A stretch of 64,000 nucleotides of DNA from Hevea brasiliensis (Eukaryota; Streptophyta; Magnoliopsida; Malpighiales; Euphorbiaceae). The stretch's first letter is position 1, and each line of letters opens with the position of its first letter. Shown piece by piece: positions 49,032 through 60,305 of the stretch. A program made the translations under genes and the position numbers. The DNA is taken from assembly GCF_030052815.1 (NCBI RefSeq), contig NC_079499.1:87955183-88019182 (forward strand), read 5' to 3'. Below the pieces are notes generated by a model. It saw only the letters and a list, made by a program, of their open reading frames with translations. It searched no databases and was not told where the DNA came from.

Positions 49032-50468
49032 TTGGAAAGAATTGAGTCTGAAGCAGCTCTTGAGAAAAAGAAATCAGAGGAGACAGAGAAAAAGGGAAAA
49101 TCAGTAGAACAGAGTTCCAGTGGTCCTACTGGAAAGAGGAAGAATCATGGGGGACATGGCAGAGGTGGCAAGAAGTCTGGTAGGGGAAGATATTCAGGAC
49201 AGAGGCCTCTTCTATCTGGTCAACAGAGTACTAGAGGTTCCTACCCTCCCCGCCAATGTGAAACATGTGTAAGAAATCATGGTGGGATGTGCTACAAGGC
49301 TATTGGAGCCTGTTATAACTGTGGAGGCACAGGACACTTTTCCAAGGACTGCACCAGTAGTCGCAGAGTTGGACCACCTCCTGCTACTGTAGAAGGGTCA
49401 GTTCAGAGCCTTGTCATCAGAAGTTCACAACCACCCAGCAGAGGTAGAGGCAGGGGTAGAGGTAGCCCAGCAGGCAGCCAAGGCATAGGGAAACAATCAG
49501 AGCAAGACAGTGCTCCAGTCAGAATTTATACAATGAGACAAAGAGAAGAGGCCAAGACATCTGATGTTGTGGCTGGTACCTTCTCAACTATTAATCAAGA
49601 TGTGTTTGTATTATTTGATCCGGGTTCTACCCATTCTTATGTGAGTGCTAGCATCATTGATTGCATTGCTGTTCCATGTACAAAAATGGACTTTGAGGTG
49701 TTAGTAACAAGTCCACTAGGACAAGAAGTCAGGGTTAATAGAATGTATAGGGATTGTCCTTTGGTGATCCAAGGACACACTTTTCTGTCTGATTTCATTG
49801 AAATGCCCTTCACAGATTATGATATCATCTTAGGCATGGATTGGTTAGCTAGGCATCATGCCATGATTAACTGTAGGCTGAAGACAGTCACTTTTGGTCT
49901 CCCTCAGTACACTGATGTGGTAATACATGGGGAGAGGCAATTATTTCCATCAAACATCATTTCGGCTACACTAGCCAAAAAAATGATCAGAAAGGGGTGT
50001 GAAGCATACTTGGCACATGTGGTAGACACCCAAGTGGGGAGTCCAGCATTGAAAGACATCCCTACAATACATGACTTTCCAGATGTATTTCCTGATGAAT
50101 TGCCAGGATTACCTCCGGAAAGAGAAGTGCAGTTTGAAATTAATGTTATGCCTGGTGTGGATCCAATCTCCATAACGCCATACAGAATGGCACCAGCAGA
50201 GTTGAAGGAGTTGAAAGTACAATTACAAGAACTACTTAAAAAGGGCTTCATCCACCCTAGTGTGTCACCTTGGGGAGCACCAGTGTTGTTTGTTAAGAAG
50301 AAGGATGGTACTCTTCGCTTATGTATAGATTACCGGCAGTTGAATAAGGTGACAATAAAGAACAGATATCCATTGCCTCGCATTGATGATCTGTTTGACC
50401 AGTTGAAGGGTGTAGCTGTATTCTCCAAAATTGATTTGCGATCTGGTTATTATCAGTTGAAGGTGTAA
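49032..50468 (+). pseudogene. Element 4 gag C-terminus, protease and start of reverse transcriptase
   Basis: A continuous frame of 478 codons. Residues 1-75 are a Lys/Glu-rich then Arg/Gly-rich linker. Next come [12 protein letters not shown] (76-87) and an intact zinc knuckle [14 protein letters not shown] (94-107), then a second Arg/Gly linker (about 135-146). Protease: [12 protein letters not shown] (194-205) and ILGMDWL (266-272). Reverse transcriptase: LPPEREVQF (360-368), [14 protein letters not shown] (412-425), IDYRQLNK (432-439) and [12 protein letters not shown] (464-475, first catalytic Asp 468). It stops at TAA 50466-50468, where element 3 has CAA. It belongs to one polyprotein with the following entries, in the same frame. 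Confidence 0.92.
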
Positions 50469-51566
50469 GAGCAGAGTATTCCAAAAACTGCTTTCAGAAC
50501 TCGGTATGGCCACTATGAGTTTCTAGTGATGCCATTCGGGTTAACAAATGGTCCAGCTGCTTTTATGGATCTGATGAACACTATCTTCAGACCATATCTC
50601 AACCAATTTGTGGTGGTGTTTATTGATGACATTTTGATATACTCGAGGAATGCAGAGGAGCATGACAGATATCTGTGGATTATACTGCAGACTTTAAGGG
50701 AGAAACAGCTATACGCCAAATTGTCGAAGTGTGAATTTTGGCTGAAAGAAATCTCCTTTTTGGGACATGTTGTGTCAGCTGAAGGGATCAAGGTAGATTC
50801 CAGCAAGGTAGAAGCTATCCTTAATTGGAAGCCGCCCAGGAATATCACAGAAATTCACAATTTTTTGGGTTTAGCTGGATATTACCGTCGGTTTATGAAA
50901 GGATTTTCTATGTTATCTTCTCCACTGACCAAACTGCTTCGGAAAGATGTAAAATTTCAGTGGACAGATAAATGCCAGCAAAGTTTTGATGAGTTGAAGA
51001 GGTGTTTAACTGAAGCTCCAGTTCTCACTTTACCTACTCCAGGTAAAGAATACACAGTTTATAGTGATGCTTCTCACAATGGGTTAGGCTGTGTACTGAT
51101 GCAAGATCGGAATGTCATTGCTTATGCATCATGTCAGCTGAAATCGCATGAGAGGAACTACCCAACACATGATCTGGAGCTAGCAGCTATTGTTTTTGCT
51201 CTGAAGATCTGGAGACACTATTTGTATGGGGAGAAATGCTACATTTATACAAATCACAAGAGCTTGAAGTATTTGGGCACCCAGAAGGAATTGAATTTGA
51301 GGCAGAGGAGATGGTTAGAACTCATTAAAGATTATGATTGCTTAATAGACTATCAGCCAGGGAAAGCAAATGTGGTGGCTGAAGCCTTAAGTCGCAAGAC
51401 TATGGCAAGTCTCAGAGTTTCTCCTTTGTCCATGGTATATGAATTGAAAGCACAGCATGCCAGTTTAGAGATTGATGATGAGAGACATACAGTAGTTGCA
51501 TGGCATGTACAGCCAGTGTTGATTGATCAAATCAGAATAGCTGCTCAGAGTGATGAAAAATATTAG
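50469..51566 (+). pseudogene. Element 4 reverse transcriptase (rest) and RNase H
   Basis: Same frame as the upstream part, after one stop codon; the long open stretch is 50526-51566. Reverse transcriptase: [10 protein letters not shown] and the catalytic FIDD box (50619-50630), then the thumb/connection ([22 protein letters not shown]). RNase [11 protein letters not shown] (first Asp), [12 protein letters not shown] (Glu), then YTNHKSL, where element 3 has TDHKSL, and VVAEALSRK, where element 3 has VVADALSRK. Two of the usual acidic catalytic residues are thus changed (Asp to Asn, Asp to Glu). It ends with TAG at 51564, opposite CAG in element 3. Confidence 0.92.
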
Positions 51567-52250
51567 AAGCTACTGAAAGAAGTCCAGAAGGGCAAGAAAC
51601 CTGAATTTTCTGTAAGAGATGATGGTTTATTGCTACATCAGGGCAGAATGTGCATTCCTAGTGATGTGGAATTGAGACAGATCATTATGAAGGAAGCACA
51701 TGAGTCTCCTTTTGCTATGCACCTTGGTGGAACTAAAATGTACAGAGGACTGAAAGAGCATTACTGGTGGATGTGTATGAAGAGAGATATAGCTGAGTTT
51801 GTTTCCAAATGCCTAACTTGTCAGCAAGTGAAGGCAGAACATCAAGTTCCAGCTGGTTTGTTACATCCTTTGTCAGTACCAGAGTGGAAATGGGAACGAA
51901 TAACTATGGATTTTGTTGCAGGACTTCCAAGGACACAGAGTAGTCATGATGCAGTATGGGTTATAGTTGACAGATTGACCAAGTCTGTTCACTTTTTGCC
52001 AGTTCGGATGGACTATAGCTTAGAAAGATTGGCCAGATTGTACATATACGAGATTGTAAAATTGCATGGAGTGCCAGTATCAATTGTGTCTGACAGAGAT
52101 CCTAGGTTCACTTCTAGATTCTGGGATAGTCTTCAGAGAGCCCTAGGAACTAGATTGAACTTCAAAGACAAAGATTCCACCCACGGACAAATGGCGACCC
52201 GAGAGGGTTATTCAGATATTGGAGGATATGCTACGGGCTTGTGTGATTGA
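51567..52250 (+). pseudogene. Element 4 integrase, zinc-binding and catalytic domains
   Basis: The frame is unchanged from reverse transcriptase. The HHCC zinc-binding domain is intact: [13 protein letters not shown] and KCLTCQQVK. Core: [22 protein letters not shown] and [15 protein letters not shown], which supply the first two catalytic Asp. Just downstream (about 52160-52205) small insertions and deletions replace the HPQ-DGQSER segment of element 3, removing the third catalytic acid and shifting the frame. The domain joins viral DNA ends to chromosomal DNA in the nucleus; this copy would be inactive. Confidence 0.9.
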
Positions 52251-52952
52251 ATTTAAAGGTAGTTGGGATACACACTTGCCTTTGATTGAGTTTGCTTATA
52301 ACAACAGCTACCAATCAAACATTGGGATGCCTCCATATGAAGCTTTGTATGGCAGAAAGTGCAGAACTCCCTTATGTTGGGATGAGGTAGATGAAAGGAA
52401 GATGATTGGGCCAGAAATTGTTCAGCAGACAGAGGAAAAGATCAGATTGATCAGAGATAGACTCAAGGCTGCATCAGACCGTCAGAAGTCCTATGTTGAT
52501 CTGAAGAGAAGAGATATTGAATATGCAGTGGGTGATAAGGTATTCCTCAAAGTTTCTCCTTGGAAGAGGATTATGAGATTTGGCAGAAAGGGGAAACTGA
52601 GTCCTCGTTTCATCGGACCATATGAAGTTCTAGAAAGAGTGGGTCCTTTGGCATATCAGTTGGCATTACCTCCAGAGTTAGCAAGGATACACAATGTCTT
52701 CCATGTGTCCATGTTAAGGAGGTACAGATCTGACCCATCTCATGTACTATCAGTTGAAGAGATTGAGGTAAATCCAGACCTCTCATATGAGGAAGAACCC
52801 ATAAAAATTCTGGCTTATGAGGTGAAGCAGCTGAGGAACAAACAGATACATCTAGTTAAAGTGCTGTGGAACCATCATTCAGGCCAGGAAGCTACTTAGG
52901 AACGTGAAGAGGATATGAGGAGACAACACCCACAGCTATTCAGAGACTAATG
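52219..52952 (+). pseudogene. Element 4 integrase C-terminus with chromodomain
   Basis: In the +1 frame relative to the upstream part. It includes EFAYNNSYQSNIGMPPYEALYG, the RRDIEYAVGDKVFLKVSP segment, the GPY module (FIGPYEVLERVGPLAYQLALP, split here at about 52610-52672), and HNVFHVSMLRRY. A chromodomain-like end follows (YEEEPIKILAYEVKQLRNKQI, then KVLWNHHSGQEAT). TAG at 52897 replaces the TGG of element 3 (EATWEQ); the true end is about 18 codons later. The domain is expected to bind histone-modified chromatin and steer insertion. Confidence 0.88.
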
Positions 52953-52982
52953 CCAGGGACAATTTCGAGACGAAATTTATTT

Positions 52983-52996
52983 AAGGGGGGGGAGAA
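52983..52996 (+). other. Polypurine tract, element 4
   Basis: AAGGGGGGGGAGAA lies just before the 3' LTR (52998). Confidence 0.85.
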
Positions 52997-52997
52997 T

Positions 52998-55900
52998 TGT
53001 AACACCCCTATGTTCAGTAGTGCGTTCTACTGTTCCGGTGACCAGTGTTGTCCGAACAGCTAGGATGCCTACAACTACACTTTGATATGAGTGAGGAGAC
53101 ATAAAATAATGAAATAAAAGTAGAGAAAATACAAGAAAAACAAAGGAAAAATAATAGCAGAGAAATATAACCAAGTTAAACGAGCCGAGAACCCAAGCGA
53201 TGGGTGACCGCACCGAGAAGTCACGGCGTGGACCGTTGACTAGCCCTGGACCGCGGGGAACCCTGGAAAATCTTTTTAGGAATTAAATAGACCCCTATTG
53301 AAGTATAAATATCATTAGAAATATTAAACAAAAATTAAATAATTAGTACAAAGAAAAGTGAGAAATCGAAAAAGGGACAAAACCCGGTGTTACCGAAAAA
53401 TCGGGAATACAACCCGAACAGGGGCATTATGGTCATTTGCCACCTTGAGTTGTCTTTTGACCTAAATGTCCATGAAAAATAAATAATATTACACTTGGAA
53501 AATATAATGAAAAATAAATTTAGGGGTACCTAATGTAAATAGTAAAAATGGGGGGTAAATTGACTAATTATCAATTAAAATATATAAAATAGTTTAATTA
53601 AGGTGAGTGGACCACTATGGATTAAATTAAATACTCAATGGGCAGGTGTAAATCCACTAACCAATCTGCAATTCATCTTCTTCAATTGAGAAGTCCCATT
53701 GCCGCATGAAAGCTCAAACTCCTCCCATGGCCGCCCACCTTCAAGCCTTTACAAATCCATGATCAAGCCACCTTTTCCCGCACTTATCTTCATTAAAGTT
53801 TATCCTCACCTTGCAAGGAAGAGTTTGATAGCAATTTTAAGAAGTTTTGGTGAAGATTTAAGAAGTCTCATCCATAGGTAAGTTTGAGTTTTTGATTGTT
53901 GCTTTGTTAAAGTTTGTAAGGATGTTATGGGTGTTTGATTTATGAAGAAATTTTTGAGGTTTCATGTTGAATGTGAATGTGTACTTTTGGCAGCCATGGA
54001 AACACCTTGAAGGCAGTTTATTTGTGCTTGTAAATGGTGAATTAAATGATTGATTAAATGTATATTGTGTAGGAAATTGTTTGGGTGATGTATACTTAGT
54101 ATATGTAAATGTAAAATGAGATTTAAAACTTGGAAAGTAATGGAATGTAAGTGTACCAATGTGGCAGTTTGCTAACTCTTGAGGAATGCTGGAATTCATG
54201 CTTGGTTTATGGAATAATGATGTTAATTTGTGATAGGGGTTATGGCAGTTTGAGTGCATGTATGATGGTGTGAAGTTGGACATGTAAATGAGCATGAATT
54301 GGTGATTGAATTGTTGTAAATTGAGTTGGACAAATTCTGTACTTGTTGGTGCACATTGAATGTAATTGTAAGCTGCCAAAATGACCTATAATATGTTGTA
54401 AATTATGTTTAGGTTGTGGTACAACCAGAATTGGTTTGAATGTTAAGTTTGGTGAGTATTAAAAGTGATGCTTGATGTGCATGCAAGAATTGCAATAAGG
54501 CAGTTTGAGTTTTAGGCCTAAAACTTTAATTGTGTAGCTCCAATTGGTATGAGAACAATTGGAGGTAAAACTAGGTACAAAATGTGCCAACTTTCATGGA
54601 GGAAGCTTGCCAAAATTCTGCTTGCAAGGTAGCTTGAAAAATGACCAAATCCGGATTAAGTGCAAATAAGGCCTAAAAATTGACCATTTGGGCAGCAATT
54701 AGTGTTTAGGCCATAACTCACTCAAAACAGGTCCAATTGACCTAAAATTTTAACCATGAATAGTTAAGACCCATATCTACAAGTATTATGAAGATACTAA
54801 AGCCCAAAAATGACCATAAGCAAGTCAAACAGCTTGTACAATTTCAGGTCCAAAAACTGGCCGAACCTCAAATGACCTAAAATGACCTAAAATGACCAAT
54901 TTTAGTGCAATTTGACCAGCAATAGTAAAATGACCATAACTTGGTCTACATAACTCAGAATAACCTAAAATTTGCCCCGCGTTCCATAAGACATAGATAT
55001 ACAAGTTTGTAGTTTTGACCGAAACCCGAAAACCGAGGGAACTAGGTCATCCGGCTAAGTCAAACTAGTGTCCCGGAATCCAGCAAATTGCAAGAAAATG
55101 AAGTATACACGGAAATAAACTTGGTAACATGTACCAACCCTAAAATACTATCGAATATGACATATTAATAACATTAAAACCTAATTTACCTAGAATGCAC
55201 CGATGGTCGATATATTAGGTTGATTAAGCAAATAATAGCATTCAGTGAATTACTTATCAAACATTATCGTTAGAGACAGTTTAATTAAGTACTGAAACAC
55301 TTCAAATTGTGTTTCTCAGTTAGCAAAGACTCAGGGAAAGGGAAGGAAACACTGAGTCAAGACCAGGAGATAGTTATCAGAGGTTTGTGCACAACAGCTA
55401 TTTCTTTTGAATTATTTTCAATTGAAATAAATTATGACTATTTGTATATTGTTGTTTTGAATTATGAAACTGTGAAAATTTGTTTGAATGATATTTGATG
55501 GATATTTATTGCTTGAAAAGCATTGTAAATGGTTTGAAACTATGAAAAATTGTTTGAATGATATTGATGGATACTTATTAATTGAAAAGCATTAGAAATG
55601 ATTTGAAACCACAGCTATCATGTATATTGATTGTATTCCTCGCTAGCTGGTCTAGTGGAACGAATTGAATTCCCTCTCTGGCTGAAGTGTTGAGGTGTGT
55701 GCTTGTTGAGGACGAATCGAATGAGTACTCATATTTTTGCTAGTTAGCTATGTTATTCCTCATTAGTCATTGACTTTTGGGACGAATTGAACTTTGGAAC
55801 ATGATTAAGCTGTGTGTGATTTATTGATTTGTATTATGAGATTGTGAAATAGAGTTAAATTCTTATTGATATTCACTGTCTTTTGAATTTAATCATGATT

Positions 55901-56692
55901 TGATTTATTGAAATTATTGTGATATTGAGAAATGGAGTTTAAATTCTTGTTGACATTTATTGTCTTGAATTTAACTATGGTTTTGAGTATCCACTCTTTA
56001 TATGAATTATCAATTGTGATTTAAAATTTTATTGGTTAATGTTGTGCACCACTGAGACATTGTCTCAGCGATAGCTTTTCATTGCTGTCGCAGGTAGACA
56101 GACGGACAGGGCAGCAGATTAGGCTGCTAGTACATCCAGCGAGAGATTATCGGGTATATTGAGTATACCTCATTTTGCATTTTGTACTGTAATGTATATT
56201 CACTGTATGTATATATTGATTTTGGTTTTAAGCAGTTGTAAATTAAAATTGTACATTAAAGTTGTAAAATAAATTATGAGTTATTTTGACTTGTAAAATT
56301 TGTACTGTATTTCTTTATCTCAGTCTTTGAAAAATCACTGTGGATTTGAGTTGAGAAATATGTTGTGTTGAGAAGCATGTTGGAGTTGAGATTTGGAAAT
56401 ATATTGAAGTGCTTTTTACAGGTTTTCTGAAGCACTGTTTTGTCCAAAATACATATGGCACTCTGCCAAAATTTTTACATAAATTTCAAATAATTCAGAT
56501 GTGTTAGTTTTATCGCTTTAGTTCAAAAAGGTTTTTAACACCTGTAAATAGTGCTCACCACTGTAAAAGAAGTAAGAAAAGTTTTTAAAATCCCTTGTAG
56601 TCTATTTAATGGGTTATCAGTAGACGGACTTGGTAATTCATTAGGTATACTATGGGATCATGTTATACCTTACAGAGGGGTAGGGTGTGACA
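52998..56692 (+). repeat. 3' LTR of element 4
   Basis: 3695 bp by my count. It is close to the 5' LTR throughout. Near 54885 a short AATGACCTAA word is present in extra tandem copies compared with the 5' LTR (about 46330), which explains part of the length difference. Confidence 0.95.
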
Positions 56693-59679
56693 AAATCTGA
56701 TAGAGTGCCGGCTAAAAATAGAGAAAACAGTTCTTCGGTACCTGTAGAAAACACTTCCAATAATTGTTCAAATTCACTACTCCAAATATATCATAAATTC
56801 TCAACAAATTCTCATCAATTTCTCAAACTTTCCAATCGTTCAATTCACATCATATTTATACTCAAATCATAAATAAATGCTCAACTTTTATTTGTGAACA
56901 CAATTTACAGATAATTTCATTAATACATAATCACATAAGTTCCAAATATACATGATAAAACAAAAGTTAATTACAAAATGTACAAAAATACAAACACAAA
57001 ATACAAAATGTAGCCTAGCATCCTACCAAGGCACTGTAGCGGTGAGGTGACACAAGACACTCGTAGATCTGATCCTCACCCGGACTGGGGTTTACTGGAA
57101 TCACACTCCGTATCTCCAGTACCTACGCGTGGCAAAAGCAACGCACTAAGCAATACTGCTTAGTGGTGCCAATAATAAAATAAAAAGAACTAAAAAGAAA
57201 TAAACATGCAGTGTATATATTGATTTCTCATACGGACAAATTTTTTATAATTATTTGTAGTATTATGTATTTAGTACTTTTTATATCAATAATTGATTAA
57301 AATTTATCAATATTTATTTTTGGTTGCCCAAGTAACCTATACCATTGATCGAATCGATAACGTAAATTAGCACCGGTACTCAAGATTTCGGTACATCACA
57401 CCATCGGTCACAATGTGTCTTTCAGTGTGCAACAGAACAACTAATAAGCTGTAATAAATATTAGGCTCAAGGCCAAGTATTACAATAAGGTCAGAATGGC
57501 TAAAAGCCATAAAATCACAGAATGGCCATTTAAGCCATGAATCACAGAATGGCATGATGCCATATGCAGTACTGCTAACAGAACCCTATTGGTATGCCAA
57601 CCTATCCAAACTAATCACACTAGGCCTACAAGGGTATTTAACATTTTTAATTATGCAATTCTTTGAAATTGAAATTTAATTATTACTATTAATTCCATTA
57701 GTCAACTAAAATGTTGACTTTTTCATAGGCAATAGGTATATTGGTTCTAATATCCCCAACACACCACATTTTGCATTCTAAAATTGTTGGCATTGGTTGC
57801 CAATATCATTGCAAAGCTTAGTGTTGGTTATTTATAATTTTCAGATTTCAAGCACTAAGTTTATTGTTCCATTAGTCATTTGTACAGTAGGAATTTAATA
57901 AAATAATCTTCATGAAAGTTGTTCCTTTATGTGTCTTCTTTAATTCCTTTTTTGAATCACTCCATTTGAAGATTTCTAGCTCAAGATATGCTAATTTGAA
58001 TAAGGCTAGCCAAATTGGTATCTGCCCAGAATTTCTGGGCAGAATCCCATTCTGCTAGATTTGGTAGTTCAACTTTGGCTAACAATTTTATTTGGTTAAG
58101 TCCAGAATTAGAGTTTGTGTTCTGCATGAAAGTTGTTATAAATTGTCTAAGCTTTTCATCAATATAAATTTTAGGTCAATTGGACCTTTCTACACTGAGT
58201 TTTGACCAAATGAATGAATATTCTTCATTTGGTCATTTTGCCCAGACAGAATGAATGGTACCCAGATTTGGTCAATTTTTAGGTCAGTCTATTGTGGTTT
58301 TCTGGGCAGGGTTCCTTCATCAAAGTTGTGCCATTATGTATCTGATTTCATGTCCAATTAGCCTTACACTAATTAAACCTACACAACTCCAGTTATAGCT
58401 GCCCAAATTCGCTAGACTCACACCCAGTCCTACAGGTCACACTAGTCAGCATACCTAACTTCAATTTCCATGGCCCAAATCACTTCACTTCCTAATTACA
58501 CATAGACAAATGGTCACTAATTGACTATTAGAACTTCCTTTCACCAATACATCAGCAAAATCTCAAATTTGTGCCCTAAACCCTAACTCCAACCATTTCA
58601 AGTCTTCAAACACATACAATCAATGGATCAATTCATCAAATTCATGTCCAATTGCATCCATCTACAACTATAATTCAATTTAATCATTGAAATCCTAATG
58701 TACCCTAAGGCTTCTGAAAATTGAAGGAACTCAATCATGCAAATTTTGTTTAATTTCTCTCAAATTCACACTCAATTCATAATCCCAATGATGCATACAC
58801 AAATTTTAAAAGATTAATTGACACTAATCTTGAATGGAGTCACTTCTAAGCTTGCTAAACCTCACTTTTTCTTCTTCTAATTACTGCCAAAGTCTTGCTC
58901 TAGTGGTAAGGGAAATTTTTAGTGAAGGGAGGATGAGGTTTTGAGGTGAATTGAAGTGGGAAATGAAGCTTTAATGGTGGATAGGGGTTTTGGGATGGGT
59001 TTCAGCTGGTTGGAGGTAAGGGAAGACAGAATGTTCTTTCTTTTTTTCTGCCCAATTAACTCATTTTAAGTGGTTTATACAGGCTTGGTTCAATTTTATT
59101 GGTGGAGGCACTTTTTAATGACATAATATGATGTCATATTTCCAATATTAACTCATTTTCTTTTCTTTTCTTTTCTACTTATTTTTAATTAAATTTTTAG
59201 CATTATTTATTCATATTTTATTTCATATAATTTATTTACTTAATTGGGCAAGTTGGTCAAAAATCATCTCTGAAGATGAAATGACCAAAATGCCCTCCGT
59301 TTGGCTTAAGGAGCCAAAATGATCTGTACCGATTGATAAAATTTCAGAAGCATTTTCTTGGTATTCTAATGCCATTGAAACCTCAATGACTCTTCTCTGG
59401 AGTCCCAAAAATTATTTCATGAATTTTTACCAGTGTTTAGAGCTTTTAGCTGTGAAAACAGTAACTTCCCATTAGGTTACCCATCACTAGGGCACCGACT
59501 CTTTTAACTTGGTTGTATTTTATTTCTAAAATTTTTCTTAGATTTTTCTTACTATTATTTGAGTTATTTATGACTCCTCACTCTTGTCTAGATATAGTTC
59601 CAGACATTCTGGCTGTCCGGACCAACACTGATCACCGAAACAATAGAATGTACGGAATGGCTACAGTGAGGGTGTTAAA
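56693..59679 (-). mobile_element. Solo LTR, family B: main part right of element 4
   Basis: It starts with the right TSD of element 4 (AAATC, 56693-56697) and continues the LTR broken at 44455. Read on the minus strand its beginning lies at 59679, where the usual TGTAACACC reads TTTAACACC. The satellite TSD is TGTGG (44256-44260 and 59680-59684). Without element 4 the LTR is about 3.2 kb. No internal region is present. The right end is included in a 402-bp tandem duplication. Confidence 0.9.
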
Positions 59680-60305
59680 TGTGGACTTATTTGACATTAA
59701 TTAGAAAGTATAAGGTTTATTTTGCCCAAAACTTGATTTTAAACTTATTTGGCCCTTGATTCAAAATACAAAGAATTATTTGATCTTTTTTCCAATATTA
59801 AAATGCATTCCAACATGAAATTATCGAACTTGGGGAGTGTAGGGGTGGGTCAAATGTGTCTTTATTTGGGTTAGATGGTCGTGTGCTAAGTGGCAACTGC
59901 ATATTTTAACTTGGTTGTATTTTATTTCTAAAATTTTTCTTAGATTTTTCTTACTATTATTTGAGTTATTTATGACTCCTCACTCTTGTCTAGATATAGT
60001 TCCAGACATTCTGGCTGTCCGGACCAACACTGATCACCGAAACAATAGAATGTACGGAATGGCTACAGTGAGGGTGTTAAATGTGGACTTATTTGACATT
60101 AATTAGAAAGTATAAGGTTTATTTTGCCCAAAACTTGATTTTAAACTTATTTGGCCCTTGATTCAAAATACAAAGAATTATTTGATCTTTTTTCCAATAT
60201 TAAAATGCATTCCAACATGAAATTATAGAACTTGGGGAGTGTAGGGGTGGGTCAAATGTGTCTTTATTTGGGTTAGATGGTCGTGTGCTAAGTGGCAACT
60301 GCATA
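59502..60305 (+). repeat. 402-bp tandem duplication across the LTR-satellite junction
   Basis: Copy 1 is 59502-59903 and copy 2 is 59904-60305. By reading they differ at one base (C at 59825, A at 60227). Each copy holds the last ~178 bases of the family B solo LTR, the TSD and ~224 bases of satellite with the unit anchor (59892 and 60294). Two bases of microhomology (TT) lie at the breakpoints. Confidence 0.92.

Larger units (their letters stand above)
44456..56692 (+). mobile_element. Element 4: full-length family A chromovirus
   Basis: 12,237 bp with two LTRs (44456-48130 and 52998-56692) and a perfect TSD AAATC (44451-44455 and 56693-56697). It is inserted in a family B solo LTR. The first ~230 bases of the two LTRs differ at about 9 sites, so it is not brand new. 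Internal order: primer-binding site, gag, protease, reverse transcriptase, RNase H, integrase, chromodomain, polypurine tract. The polyprotein frame has three in-frame stops in pol, several frameshifts in gag and a scrambled stretch in integrase, so this copy cannot move by itself. It is the best-preserved retrotransposon in the window. Confidence 0.95.

Noticed and set aside
53858..54379. 173-codon minus-strand open frame, with a shorter sister at 45316-45657
   Set aside because: It lies in the LTRs of element 4 and is seen twice only because the LTR is duplicated; composition is low-complexity and no family is recognised.
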